A DNA stretch of 34,935 bases from an uncultured Collinsella sp. (lineage in GTDB: Bacteria > Actinomycetota > Coriobacteriia > Coriobacteriales > Coriobacteriaceae), in the NCBI GenBank assembly GCA_900547765.1, contig URIA01000022.1, positions 1-34,935 of the forward strand, written 5' to 3'. Shown here in pieces: positions 6,267-15,415 of this stretch; positions within the stretch are counted from its first letter, which is position 1, and each line of letters begins with the position of its first letter. The notes below the pieces were generated by a model. It saw only the letters and a program-made list of their open reading frames with translations. It was not told the origin of the DNA and did no database searches. A program made the translations under genes and the position numbers.

Positions 6267-8277
6267 CATGACGCTGTTTATCGCATCGCTTGCCGTCTCG
6301 TGCATCGGTGCGCTCGCCTCGGTTCTGCTGATCAAGGCCGATAACGCCGCCAAGACCGCCGGCTGCCTAATCGGCGCCGTCGCCGCGGTGCTTTCGTTTG
6401 TGGCCGGTATCCAGGCCGTGCTGGGCGATGTCACGTCGGTCGACACCATCGTGTTCTTCCCGTTTGCCCATTTCCAGCTGCTGCTCAACCAGCTGTCCGG
6501 CCTGTTCGTGGCGCTCATCTCGGTGCTCGCGTTTGCCGGCTCGATCTACGGTCTCAACTACTTTGATGAGTACCCGGGCAAAAAGGGCCGCGCCGGCTTC
6601 TTCTTTAACACCTTCGTGGCGTCCATGATGCTCGTCATCACCGCCGACAACGTGTTTTGGTTCCTGGTCGCCTTTGAGCTCATGTCGCTGACCTCGTACT
6701 TCCTGGTCGTGATCGAGGAGAACGAGAACTCCATCCACGGCGGTTGGCTCTACTTTGTGATCGCGCACGTGGGCTTTGTGCTCATCATGGCGAGCTTCCT
6801 CACCATGACCAACTTCGCCGGCGGCTCGTTTGCCTTTGCGGATTTCCGCGCTACGCAGTTTAGCCCCGCGGTCGCATCCGTGTGCTTCGTGCTCGCCTTC
6901 TTTGGCTTTGGCGCCAAGGCCGGTATCATCCCGCTGCACGGCTGGCTGCCCAAGGCACATCCCGAGGCGCCGTCCAACGTGTCGGCCCTCATGTCCGGCG
7001 GCATGATCAAGATCGGTATCTTCGGCATCCTCAAGGTGGGCCTCGACCTGCTCTCCGCCTCGGGCGTTCAGGTCTGGTGGGGCCTTATGGTCATGGTCTT
7101 CGGTGCGATCTCGTCGGTCCTCGGCGTGGCCTTCGCCCTGCAGGAGCATGACATCAAGCGCCTGCTGGCCTATCACTCTGTCGAGAACATCGGCATCATT
7201 CTGCTCGGCGTCGGCGCCTCCATGGCCGCCATGGCGCTCAACTCGGTCGGCATCGCCGTCCTGGCTCTGATGGCCGCCCTCTACCACACGTTTAACCACG
7301 CGATGTTTAAGGGCGAGCTGTTCTTGGGCGCCGGTGCGCTGCTGTACTCCACGGGTACGCGCAATATGGAGAAGATGGGCGGCCTGTTCCGTCGTATGCC
7401 GGCTACGGCCATCTGCTTCCTTGTTGGCGCGCTTGCCATCTCGGCCATCCCGCCCTTCAACGGCTTTGTGTCCGAGTGGTTTACCTATCAGTCGCTCTTT
7501 AATGCCGCCATGCAGGGTGACAAGGCCGTCATGATCGTGGCCGTGTTCGCTGCCGTCGCGCTTGCCATTACCGGCGCTCTGGCCGTCACGTGCTTCGTCA
7601 AGGCCTATGGCGTCTCCTTTGCCTCCGCGCCCCGCTCCGAGGCCGCGGCCAATGCCAAGGAGGTCCCCGCCCCCATGGTGTTTGCGCAGGGCCTGCTCGC
7701 GGCCATCTGCGTCGTGCTGGGCATTGGCGCTCCCGTGATCGCGCCCGTGCTGGTCGATGTCGCCGCGTCCGTGCTGCATCCGTACGGTGGCGTATTTGCC
7801 GCCGAGGGCATGGAGCTCATGAACCAATACTCCGGCGCTGCCACCTCCACGCCCGCGATCGCTATTGCGCTCGTGGTGCTCGTCGGCCTTGCCTGCGGCT
7901 ATCGCAAGCTCAAGACCGTCGGTAAGGTGCAGAAGTCCCAGCCGTGGGCATGTGGCTATGCTCCCAACGAGCATATGCCCGTCGTGGCCACGACCTTTGC
8001 CTCCGAGGTGTCCTGGTTTATGCAGCCGCTCTACACGCTGCGCGACCGCTGCACGGCCGTCTGCTGGTCTATCGCGCACCTCTTCCAGAAGCTCACCGGT
8101 GTGGCCGAGGCTGTGGAGCCCGTACCCGACAAGGTTCTCGTCGATGCCCCGCATAAGGGTGTCGAGAAGCTCGCCGACCTCGCGACTAAGCTCGAGGGCG
8201 GCAACTACAGCATCTATATCTGCTACATCGTCGCGGCACTCGTGGTGTTCCTCGTGCTCGCCGTGCAAATGGGTTAA
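6259..8277 (+). CDS. hyfB: Hydrogenase-4 membrane subunit B (NuoL/MrpA-type ion pump)
   Basis: This 672-residue, highly hydrophobic protein has many membrane helices and is the same length as E. coli HyfB. It carries the antiporter-like core GIIPLHGWLPKAHPEAPSNV (about residues 224-243) and the MSGGMIKIGI segment after it, typical of the NuoL/M/N-Mrp family. Conserved Lys and His residues in these helices line the ion path (family knowledge). The C-terminal 150 residues contain the HyfB/HycC-type WACGYAPNEHMP region, which contacts the rest of the complex. As part of the membrane arm it should couple formate-driven H2 production to H+ or Na+ movement. Confidence 0.9.
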   Translation: MDSMTLFIASLAVSCIGALASVLLIKADNAAKTAGCLIGAVAAVLSFVAGIQAVLGDVTSVDTIVFFPFAHFQLLLNQLSGLFVALISVLAFAGSIYGLNYFDEYPGKKGRAGFFFNTFVASMMLVITADNVFWFLVAFELMSLTSYFLVVIEENENSIHGGWLYFVIAHVGFVLIMASFLTMTNFAGGSFAFADFRATQFSPAVASVCFVLAFFGFGAKAGIIPLHGWLPKAHPEAPSNVSALMSGGMIKIGIFGILKVGLDLLSASGVQVWWGLMVMVFGAISSVLGVAFALQEHDIKRLLAYHSVENIGIILLGVGASMAAMALNSVGIAVLALMAALYHTFNHAMFKGELFLGAGALLYSTGTRNMEKMGGLFRRMPATAICFLVGALAISAIPPFNGFVSEWFTYQSLFNAAMQGDKAVMIVAVFAAVALAITGALAVTCFVKAYGVSFASAPRSEAAANAKEVPAPMVFAQGLLAAICVVLGIGAPVIAPVLVDVAASVLHPYGGVFAAEGMELMNQYSGAATSTPAIAIALVVLVGLACGYRKLKTVGKVQKSQPWACGYAPNEHMPVVATTFASEVSWFMQPLYTLRDRCTAVCWSIAHLFQKLTGVAEAVEPVPDKVLVDAPHKGVEKLADLATKLEGGNYSIYICYIVAALVVFLVLAVQMG

Positions 8278-8289
8278 GGAGGGGAGAGC

Positions 8290-9216
8290 ATGAACAACAT
8301 CGTACTTGCCGTTCTGCAGGGCGTGGTCGTTATGGTCGTCGCGCCGTTCTTCTCCGGTCTCGGTCGCGTGATCCGCGCCAAGATGCACAACCGTCGCGGC
8401 CCCAGCATCATGCAGGACTACCGCGACCTGGCCAAGCTCTTTGCGCGCCCCGAGTCCCAGAGCGAGGATGCGAGCTTTGCGCTGCGCATCATGCCGCCGC
8501 TGTTCTTCGCCGTCGCCTTTATGCTCGCGATGGGCCTGCCGCTCTTTACGGCACAAAGCCCCATCCCGGTCTTTGGTGACGCCATCACCATCATGTACAG
8601 CCTGGCGCTCGCCCGCTTCTTCTTCGCCCTCTGCGGTGTGGACTCGTCCAACGCCTACGCCGGTATCGGCGGTGTTCGCGAGCTGCTCATGAGCGTGCTC
8701 ATCGAGCCGTCTATGCTGCTTGCACTGTTTGCCGCCGCCCTGGTGTGCGGCTCCACCGACATCGCCACCATGGGTCAGCACATCATGACGGGCGCGATCG
8801 ACGCGCCGGTCGCCGTGATCCTCGCCGGCATCGCCTTTGCGATTGCCTGCTACATGGAACTCGGCAAGCTGCCGTTTGATCAGGCCGAGGCCGAGCAGGA
8901 GCTTCAGGAAGGTCCGCTTGCCGAGCTTTCCGGCCCGTCGCTTGCGATGGCAAAGCTCGCCATGTCTATGAAGCAGGTCCTGGTCGTCGCCTGGTTCTGC
9001 GCGATCTTCGTCCCCTGGGGCGAGCCCGCGACCGTGGGCGCCGCCGCCGTTCTGGGCGCAGTCATCTTCCTGGTGAAGTGCCTGATCGACTTTGTCGCGT
9101 GCGGCGTGATCGAGAACTCCTGCTCGCGCTCGCGTTTTAAGGTGCTCGGCAATCAGACCTGGGCCGTCGTGGGCATCGCCGTTCTGGCGTTTGTCTTCGT
9201 GGTCGTCGGCGTGTAG
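8290..9216 (+). CDS. hyfC: Hydrogenase-4 membrane subunit C (NuoH-like)
   Basis: This 308-residue membrane protein is close to HyfC/HycD length (about 307-315). A PSIMQDYRDLAKLF cytoplasmic loop (about residues 38-51) and the loop ELGKLPFDQAEAEQEL (about 195-210) are the family's charged signatures. These loops meet the hydrogenase small subunit, as NuoH does in complex I. The start follows a strong AAGGAGGGG site, 12 bases after hyfB. Confidence 0.9.
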   Translation: MNNIVLAVLQGVVVMVVAPFFSGLGRVIRAKMHNRRGPSIMQDYRDLAKLFARPESQSEDASFALRIMPPLFFAVAFMLAMGLPLFTAQSPIPVFGDAITIMYSLALARFFFALCGVDSSNAYAGIGGVRELLMSVLIEPSMLLALFAAALVCGSTDIATMGQHIMTGAIDAPVAVILAGIAFAIACYMELGKLPFDQAEAEQELQEGPLAELSGPSLAMAKLAMSMKQVLVVAWFCAIFVPWGEPATVGAAAVLGAVIFLVKCLIDFVACGVIENSCSRSRFKVLGNQTWAVVGIAVLAFVFVVVGV

Positions 9217-9231
9217 GAGAAGGGAGAAACA

Positions 9232-10689
9232 ATGTCATTTGCAGTCAGTCTGTCCCTTCTCGGCTTGGTCGCTATCGCGGCCCCGATGGTGGCCTCGGTG
9301 CTCGTCGCCCTGTTCCCCCGTCCGTACGCCAAGTGGTTCAGCGTTTTGGGTGCCGCCGTCTCGACGGTCTGCACCATCGCCCTCGCCGCGAATTTCGCTG
9401 GCGCCGGCATGCCCGACACGCAGGTCCCCCTGATCTCGTTTGGGCAGACCCTCGTCATGGGATTCACTTTCGATCGCATGAGCACGCTGCTCGCGCCCGC
9501 CTTTGTGGGTATCGGCCTGCTTGTCGTGATCTATTCGATCCCCTATATGAGCGAGAATAACCGTGAGCATCCCGACGCGCCGCGTCGTCGCTTCTACGCG
9601 TACCTCGCGACCTTCATCGGCGCCATGGCCGGCCTCGTGTACAGCTCGACCCTTTTGGGCCAGCTCGTGTTCTTTGAGATCACGGGTGCGTGCTCTTGGG
9701 GCCTCATTAGCTACTACATGACGCCTACGGCCAAGAAGGCCGGCATGAAGGCCCTGATCATCACGCATATCGGTGCACTTGGCCTGTATCTGGGCGCCGC
9801 CATCGTGTTTGCCCACACCGGTACCTTCGCCATTACCGCGATTGCCGGCCTCGACGCCAAGCTCAAGGCTATCGTCCTTTTGCTCGTGCTGTTTGCGGCC
9901 TGGGCCAAGTCCGCACAGGTTCCCATGTACATGTGGCTGCCTTCGGCCATGGAGGCGCCGACGCCTGTTTCGGCCTACCTGCATGGTGCCTCGATGGTTA
10001 AGGTCGGCGTGTGCGTGTTCGCGCGTGCACTCGTCTCTGCCGGCGAGATTCCCGAGATCGTGGGCTGGGTCGCCATTATCGACGCCATGGTCACCATGCT
10101 CTTTGGTTTCCTTATGTACCTGCCGCAAAAGGACATGAAGCGCCTGCTGGCCTTCTCCACGATCGCCCAGCTCTCCTATGTGTTCTTTGGTCTGGGTCTT
10201 TCGGTCTTTGGCAGCCAGCTGGCCTTTGATGGCGCCGTGTGCCACATCTTTAACCACGCCTTCGCCAAGACGCTGTTCTTCCTGATCGCCGGTTCGTTCT
10301 CCTTTACCCTCGGCACGCGTATGCTGCCCAAGCTTCGCGGCATCGTAAAGAAGTACCCGATCTCGGGCGTGGGCTTTGGTGTCGCGGCGCTCGCCATTGC
10401 CGGCGTGCCGCCCATGAACACGTTCTTCTCGAAGTTCCAGATCATCGCCGGCGGCTTTTCTGTGGGTGCCGGCAACGTTGCGATCCTGGTTCTCGTGTGC
10501 ATTATGGTCGCCGAGACCGTCGCCACCTTCGCCTGGTTCCTCAAGTGGATGGGCTATTGCCTGCCCGGCGAGCCGAGCGACGAGGTCGCTGCGGGAGCCC
10601 CGCTTCCCCGCGCGATGGCATTCGTGTTCATCGTGCTCATCATCATGGTTATCGTCAGCGGCCCGCTTTCGGCCAGCTGGATCGGTTAG
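9232..10689 (+). CDS. hyfD: Hydrogenase-4 membrane subunit D (antiporter-like ion pump)
   Basis: This 485-residue polytopic membrane protein is close to E. coli HyfD (479). It has the Mrp/NuoL-type core MYMWLPSAMEAPTPVSAYLH (about residues 226-245) and a conserved Lys in the next helix (GASMVKVGV). Genes of this kind mark the larger Hyf (FHL-2) membrane arm and are absent from the smaller Hyc (FHL-1) complex, so the locus encodes the version with three antiporter-like subunits. It starts 15 bases after hyfC with an AAGGGAG site. Confidence 0.88.
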   Translation: MSFAVSLSLLGLVAIAAPMVASVLVALFPRPYAKWFSVLGAAVSTVCTIALAANFAGAGMPDTQVPLISFGQTLVMGFTFDRMSTLLAPAFVGIGLLVVIYSIPYMSENNREHPDAPRRRFYAYLATFIGAMAGLVYSSTLLGQLVFFEITGACSWGLISYYMTPTAKKAGMKALIITHIGALGLYLGAAIVFAHTGTFAITAIAGLDAKLKAIVLLLVLFAAWAKSAQVPMYMWLPSAMEAPTPVSAYLHGASMVKVGVCVFARALVSAGEIPEIVGWVAIIDAMVTMLFGFLMYLPQKDMKRLLAFSTIAQLSYVFFGLGLSVFGSQLAFDGAVCHIFNHAFAKTLFFLIAGSFSFTLGTRMLPKLRGIVKKYPISGVGFGVAALAIAGVPPMNTFFSKFQIIAGGFSVGAGNVAILVLVCIMVAETVATFAWFLKWMGYCLPGEPSDEVAAGAPLPRAMAFVFIVLIIMVIVSGPLSASWIG

Positions 10690-10702
10690 GAGGTAGAACG
10701 AC

Positions 10703-11356
10703 ATGGGTTATTCGATCGTCAACATCCTTGGCGGCCTTCTGATCGTCACGTCCACCATGGTGGTCGTCTCCAAGAACATCAAGCATGCCATCAGCTGGTA
10801 TGCAGTGCAGTCGCTGGTGCTCGTGGGACTGCTCGCCACGCTCGGTGCCACTACCGGTGCGCAGGAGCTGCTTATGTGGGCCGGATCTGCCTTTATCACC
10901 AAGGTCGTCCTGGTCCCTTATATCCTCAACCGCGCATACAAGAAGATGGGTGAGCCGAGCGACGCATCGCTCAAGGCCGGCCTTAAGCCCGCATGGGCCA
11001 TCTGCATCATCGCCGTCGAGGTCGCGATCTGCTTTGCTGTCGTGACGCAGATTAGTCTGCCCACGGCCGAGGTCGCAACGCCCGCGCTCGCTATTAGCTT
11101 CGCTCACTTCTTTGTGGGCCTCACCTGCATCATCTCGCAGCGCAACATCATGAAGCAGATCTTTGGATACTGCCTTATGGAAAACGGCAGCCACGTGACG
11201 CTCGCGCTTTTGGCCCCCACCGCTCCCGAGATCATCGAGATCGGTATCGCCACCGACGCCATCTTTGCCGTCATCATCATGTCCATCGTCCTGCGTCGCA
11301 TCTGGGACGACTCCCACTCGCTCGATGCGCGCGACCTGTCCGAGCTGAGGGGGTAG
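10703..11356 (+). CDS. hyfE: Hydrogenase-4 membrane subunit E (NuoK-related)
   Basis: This 217-residue membrane protein is essentially the length of E. coli HyfE (216). It has several hydrophobic helices and a C-terminal part with glutamates near membrane segments, including PEIIEIGIATDAIFAVII, as in NuoK-related subunits. Start ATG at 10703 with a good GGAGG site overlapping the end of hyfD. It is part of the Hyf-specific membrane extension together with hyfD and hyfF. Confidence 0.87.
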   Translation: MGYSIVNILGGLLIVTSTMVVVSKNIKHAISWYAVQSLVLVGLLATLGATTGAQELLMWAGSAFITKVVLVPYILNRAYKKMGEPSDASLKAGLKPAWAICIIAVEVAICFAVVTQISLPTAEVATPALAISFAHFFVGLTCIISQRNIMKQIFGYCLMENGSHVTLALLAPTAPEIIEIGIATDAIFAVIIMSIVLRRIWDDSHSLDARDLSELRG

Positions 11357-11359
11357 TCC

Positions 11360-12919
11360 ATGGAAACGTTGATTCTCGCCCTGCTCGCGACTCCTTTGGT
11401 GTTCTCGCTGGTCATGGCGTTTTTGCCCAAGAATACGTCCTATAACGTATTTGCCGGTCTCAACCTGGTCTCCGTCGCAGCCGTCCTGGTGCTGTCGATT
11501 ATGACGGCCGGTGACGTCCTTATGAGCGGCGACACCGCGAGCGCTCTTGGCCTGTGGTTTCACCTCGATTCGCTGGGCGCCATCTTTGTGCTGCTCATCG
11601 GCTTTATCGGTTTTCTTACGGGGCTGTTCTCGCTGCCCTATGTAAAGGCCGATATCGAGGAGGGCTCCATGCCCGCCGAGCGCGCCAAGCAGTATTTTGC
11701 GCTGTTTAGCCTGTTCGTGTTCACCATGCTGCTCGCGTGCCTGTCCAACAACATGATCCTCACGTGGGCCGCCGTGGAGGCAACCACGCTTTCCACCGTG
11801 TTCCTCGTGGGTATCTACAAGAACAAGACGGCCCTCGAGGCTTCTTGGAAGTATGCGATGGTCTGCACCGCCGGCGTGGCCTTTGGCCTGTTCGGTACGC
11901 TGCTGATCTACGCCAACGCCGCCGACGTGATTCCCAACGCCCACGAGGCCGCATTCCTGTCGTGCGTGCTGCCGTATGCCGACCAGTTCGACCCGACGCT
12001 CATGCGCCTCGCCTTTGCGTTTATCGTGATCGGCTTTGGCACCAAGGCCGGCCTGTTCCCCATGCACACTTGGCTGCCCGATGCCCACTCCCAGGCCCCG
12101 AGCCCTGTCTCGGCCCTGCTTTCGGGCGTGCTGCTTAAGTGCGCCATGCTTGTGATCATGTGCTTCTACGGCTTTACCATCCAGGCCGTGGGCGCCGAGT
12201 ATCCGCAACTTTTGCTGCTGATCGTCGGCACGCTGTCCATTTTGGTGGCGGCACTTTCTATGTTCCGCCAGGACGACCTCAAACGCCGCTTTGCGTACTC
12301 GTCTGTGGAGAACGTGGGCGTTATCGCCCTGTGCCTGGGTATCGGTGGCCCGCTGGGTATCGCCGCGGCCCTGCTGCACTGCGTGTTCCACGGCTTTACC
12401 AAGACGCTTGCCTTCTGCGTGTCCGGCAACATCCAGCACGCCTTTGGCACGCGTAGCCTGGCCAAGATCCAGGGTGTCGTCGAGGTTGCCCCCGCAACCG
12501 CCGCGCTCGCCATCTTGGCGCTGCTCGGTCTTGGTGCCTTCCCGCCCTTTGGCATGTTTATCTCCGAGTTCCTGACTTTTGTCGCCGGTGTTACCGCTGG
12601 TCCCATGTGGTTGGTCGTCGTGGTCGCCCTCGGTCTTACCGTGGCCATCTCCGCGCTCACCCGCATCGCGCTCAAGTCGGTATTCGGTCATGCGCCCCAG
12701 GGCATGGGCAAGCATGAGGCCCCGGCGCTCATGCTTATCCCCGAAATCATCCTGGCCGTCATGATCTTGTGGTTTGGCATCGCCACCCCGCTGCCCCTCG
12801 TGCACGGTGTGGAGACCGCGACCGGCATCGTGCTCGAGCAGAGCACCGAGGAACTTCACGCGACGCCGATGTACCGCGCTGTGTTCGGTACCGAGACCGC
12901 TCAGAGCGAGGTGGAGTAA
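11360..12919 (+). CDS. hyfF: Hydrogenase-4 membrane subunit F (antiporter-like ion pump)
   Basis: 519 residues (E. coli HyfF about 526), polytopic. It carries the antiporter-like motif LFPMHTWLPDAHSQAPSPVS (about residues 232-251), followed by a helix with a conserved Lys, and later the RRFAYSSVENVG segment typical of NuoL/M/N proteins. It is the third antiporter-like subunit here, so the complex probably has several ion channels in its membrane arm. It sits three bases after hyfE and three before hyfG, within one tight operon. Confidence 0.88.
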   Translation: METLILALLATPLVFSLVMAFLPKNTSYNVFAGLNLVSVAAVLVLSIMTAGDVLMSGDTASALGLWFHLDSLGAIFVLLIGFIGFLTGLFSLPYVKADIEEGSMPAERAKQYFALFSLFVFTMLLACLSNNMILTWAAVEATTLSTVFLVGIYKNKTALEASWKYAMVCTAGVAFGLFGTLLIYANAADVIPNAHEAAFLSCVLPYADQFDPTLMRLAFAFIVIGFGTKAGLFPMHTWLPDAHSQAPSPVSALLSGVLLKCAMLVIMCFYGFTIQAVGAEYPQLLLLIVGTLSILVAALSMFRQDDLKRRFAYSSVENVGVIALCLGIGGPLGIAAALLHCVFHGFTKTLAFCVSGNIQHAFGTRSLAKIQGVVEVAPATAALAILALLGLGAFPPFGMFISEFLTFVAGVTAGPMWLVVVVALGLTVAISALTRIALKSVFGHAPQGMGKHEAPALMLIPEIILAVMILWFGIATPLPLVHGVETATGIVLEQSTEELHATPMYRAVFGTETAQSEVE

Positions 12920-12922
12920 CGA

Positions 12923-14695
12923 ATGATTGAAACTGAGAACAAGGTGTATACCCGCCGCTGCGAGAGCCATGTCGAGGCCCTGCGCCGCGCCGTTCCGGGC
13001 TGCATCGAGAAGGTCGAGTGGCAGTGCGAGGACCAGCTGACGATTACCGTCAAGCAGGACAAGCTGCCCGAGGCCGTCCACTACCTGTACTACGAGCGTT
13101 ACGGCTGGATTCCCGTGATCATCGGCAACGATGAGCGCAGCCTGTGCGGCCGTTACGCCGTGTACTACGTCATCTCCATGGAGGGGGAGGACCCCGGCTG
13201 GGTGACTGTGCGCACCGAGGTCGATCCCGCCAAGATGACGTTCCCGTCCGTGACGCCGTTCGTCCCCGCCTGCGTGTGGGGCGAGCGCGAGCTGCGCGAC
13301 ATGTTCGGCCTGATCCCCGAGGGCCTGCCCGATCGTCGTCGCCTGGTACTGCCCGATGACTGGCCCAGCGGCCTGTACCCGCTGCGCAAGGACTCCATGG
13401 ACTACCGCTTCCGTCCCGCTCCCGCGAGCGACATGGAAAACTACGAGTTCTTGGCCGATACCAAGGGCAAGGAGACGACGCTCGTCCCCATGGGCCCGTT
13501 GCACATTACCTCCGACGAGCCCGGCCACTTCCGCCTGTTCGTTGAGGGCGAGACGATCGTCGACGCCGACTACCGTCTGTTCTACGTGCACCGCGGCATG
13601 GAGAAGGTTGCCGAGACGCGCCTGAACTATGACGCCGTGACGTTCCTTGCCGACCGTATCTGCGGCATCTGCGGCTGCGCCCACTCGGTGGCCTATGCCG
13701 AGGCCGTCGAGCGCGCCCAGGGCATTCATGTCCCGCCGCGCGCCCAGTACATCCGCGCTATCATGCTCGAGGTCGAGCGCCTGCACTCGCATCTGCTCAA
13801 CATTGGCCTGGCGTCGCACTACACGGGCTTCGACTCCGGCTTCCAGCAGTTCTTCCGCGTCCGCGAGAAGTCCATGGACCTGGCCGAGAAGCTCTCCGGT
13901 CACCGCAAGACCTACGGCCTCAACGTGATCGGCGGCGTGCGTCGCGATATTTTGGCCGAGCAGAAGCTCTCCACGCTCACGACCATCCACCAGCTGCGCT
14001 CCGAGGTTCAGGAGCTCGTCGACGTCTTGCTCTCCACGCCCAACTTCATTGAGCGTACGAGTGGCATCGGCATCTTGGACCGCAAGATCGCACGCGACTT
14101 CTCGCCGGTCGGCCCGCTCATGCGTGGCTCGGGCTATGCCCGCGACGTGCGCTTTGACCATCCCTTCGACGGCTACGCCGATCCGGACGTCCAAAAGATG
14201 CACGCCGCTACGGCAGACACTTGCGATGCCTTCGGCCGCACCGCCGTCCGCATCCAGGAGGTCTACGATTCGATCGACATGATCGAGACCATGCTCGAGA
14301 ACTGCCCGTCGGGCCCCATCCTCACCACGGATTGGGAGTACACCCCGCACAAGTACGCCATCGGCGCCACCGAGGCGCCGCGTGGCGAGGACGTGCACTG
14401 GGCCATGCTCGGTAATAACCAGAAGTGCTACCGCTGGCGCGCAAAGGCCGCCACGTACAGCAACTGGCCGGTCCTGCGCTACATGTTCCGCGGCAACACC
14501 GTGGGCGACGCGGCGCTGATCGTCGGCTCGCTCGACCCGTGCTACTCCTGCACCGACCGCGTGACGGTGACCGATGTCGCCGCCAAGCGCGACCACGTGC
14601 TCGACAAGGAGCAGTTCGAGAACGTCTGGCGCGACAAGTCGCCGCTCGCGGGCGAGGGCACCATGGCCGCTCCGCTCGATGAGGAGGCGCTCTAA
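12923..14695 (+). CDS. hyfG: [NiFe] hydrogenase large subunit with N-terminal NuoC-like domain
   Basis: This 590-residue protein has an N-terminal third (about 1-175) similar to NuoC. The rest is the catalytic large subunit (NuoD-like, group 4 hydrogenase). The nickel ligands are visible: Cys247 and Cys250 in RICGICGCAHS, and Cys540 and Cys543 in DPCYSCTDR near the C-terminus. The terminal 44 residues after Arg546 form the peptide that the HycI-type protease should remove once nickel is in place (cleavage after this Arg is known for E. coli HycE). It produces H2 from electrons passed along the iron-sulfur chain and is located at the cytoplasmic side of the membrane. It is followed by hyfH after a single base. 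Confidence 0.93.
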   Translation: MIETENKVYTRRCESHVEALRRAVPGCIEKVEWQCEDQLTITVKQDKLPEAVHYLYYERYGWIPVIIGNDERSLCGRYAVYYVISMEGEDPGWVTVRTEVDPAKMTFPSVTPFVPACVWGERELRDMFGLIPEGLPDRRRLVLPDDWPSGLYPLRKDSMDYRFRPAPASDMENYEFLADTKGKETTLVPMGPLHITSDEPGHFRLFVEGETIVDADYRLFYVHRGMEKVAETRLNYDAVTFLADRICGICGCAHSVAYAEAVERAQGIHVPPRAQYIRAIMLEVERLHSHLLNIGLASHYTGFDSGFQQFFRVREKSMDLAEKLSGHRKTYGLNVIGGVRRDILAEQKLSTLTTIHQLRSEVQELVDVLLSTPNFIERTSGIGILDRKIARDFSPVGPLMRGSGYARDVRFDHPFDGYADPDVQKMHAATADTCDAFGRTAVRIQEVYDSIDMIETMLENCPSGPILTTDWEYTPHKYAIGATEAPRGEDVHWAMLGNNQKCYRWRAKAATYSNWPVLRYMFRGNTVGDAALIVGSLDPCYSCTDRVTVTDVAAKRDHVLDKEQFENVWRDKSPLAGEGTMAAPLDEEAL

Positions 14696-14696
14696 T

Positions 14697-15413
14697 ATGC
14701 TGAAGCTTTGGAAGGTTAACGCCAAGGCCGGCGACGCGACGGTCAAGTACCCGTTTGCGCCGTTCCCCACCAACAAGGACATGCGCGGCAAGCCCGAGCA
14801 CAATGCCGAGCTCTGCATCGCCTGCGGTGCCTGCGGCGTGGCGTGCCCGGCCGATGCCATTCGCATGGATACCGACCTTGCGGCCGATACCATTACCTGG
14901 TCGATCGACTACGGCCGCTGCATCTTCTGCGGCCGCTGCGAGGAGGCCTGCCCCATGGAGGCCATCAAGCTCACCGAGGAGTTTGAGCTGGCCGTCATGA
15001 GCAAGGACGACCTCACCAGCAAGAGCGTCTACACGCTCGAGCACTGCTCGCGTTGCGGCAAGCCGTTTGCCCCGCATAAGGAGATCGACTACGCCAAGCG
15101 CCTGCTGCAAAAGGCCGGCGGCATGGAGGCGGAGCAGGCCGCCCGTACCGTCGGTATGTGCCAGGAGTGCAAGCGCGAGCTCGACGCCCTGCGCGCCGCC
15201 TCGGCCGTAAAGACCGGCAACGCTGCTGGCATGGCTGCCAACGAGACGCTTGCGTCCGGCGAGCGCCAGGGCCCCGGCATGGAGTATCTGGGCGGCCACG
15301 GCGTGAACCCGGAGTATATCGACCGCGAGCTCAACCCCGATGCGCCCGAGATTCCCGCCGGTCCTGCACCGGTCGAGGGCATCATCATGGATTTTGATAC
15401 GAAGGAGGAGTAA
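14697..15413 (+). CDS. hyfH: Hydrogenase-4 two-cluster ferredoxin subunit with C-terminal extension
   Basis: This 238-residue protein has two [4Fe-4S] groups (Cys40/43/46/50 and Cys75/78/81/85), like NuoI, HycF and HyfH. A second Cys pair set, Cys117-x2-Cys120 and Cys155-x2-Cys158, also occurs in E. coli HycF and may bind zinc or another cluster. About 70 residues beyond that, rich in Gly, Pro and acidic residues, make it longer than E. coli HyfH (about 181). The ATG at 14697 lies two bases after the hyfG stop; upstream in-frame codons overlap hyfG and do not resemble the family. It passes electrons to HyfI. Confidence 0.9.
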   Translation: MLKLWKVNAKAGDATVKYPFAPFPTNKDMRGKPEHNAELCIACGACGVACPADAIRMDTDLAADTITWSIDYGRCIFCGRCEEACPMEAIKLTEEFELAVMSKDDLTSKSVYTLEHCSRCGKPFAPHKEIDYAKRLLQKAGGMEAEQAARTVGMCQECKRELDALRAASAVKTGNAAGMAANETLASGERQGPGMEYLGGHGVNPEYIDRELNPDAPEIPAGPAPVEGIIMDFDTKEE

Positions 15414-15415
15414 CC

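Noticed and set aside
10655..14893. A 1412-codon open frame on the minus strand across hyfE-hyfG
   Set aside because: It lies antisense to four well-recognised hyf genes. Long antisense frames are expected in GC-rich coding DNA, and its composition (His, Gly, Asp, Arg rich without motifs) is typical of such shadows. The same holds for the long minus-strand frames at 6367-8781, 3819-5561, 9235-10704, 28073-29788 and 33270-34721.
14322..15299. Minus-strand frame opposite hyfG-hyfH
   Set aside because: It is antisense to cysteine motifs of two recognised subunits and has no motif of its own.
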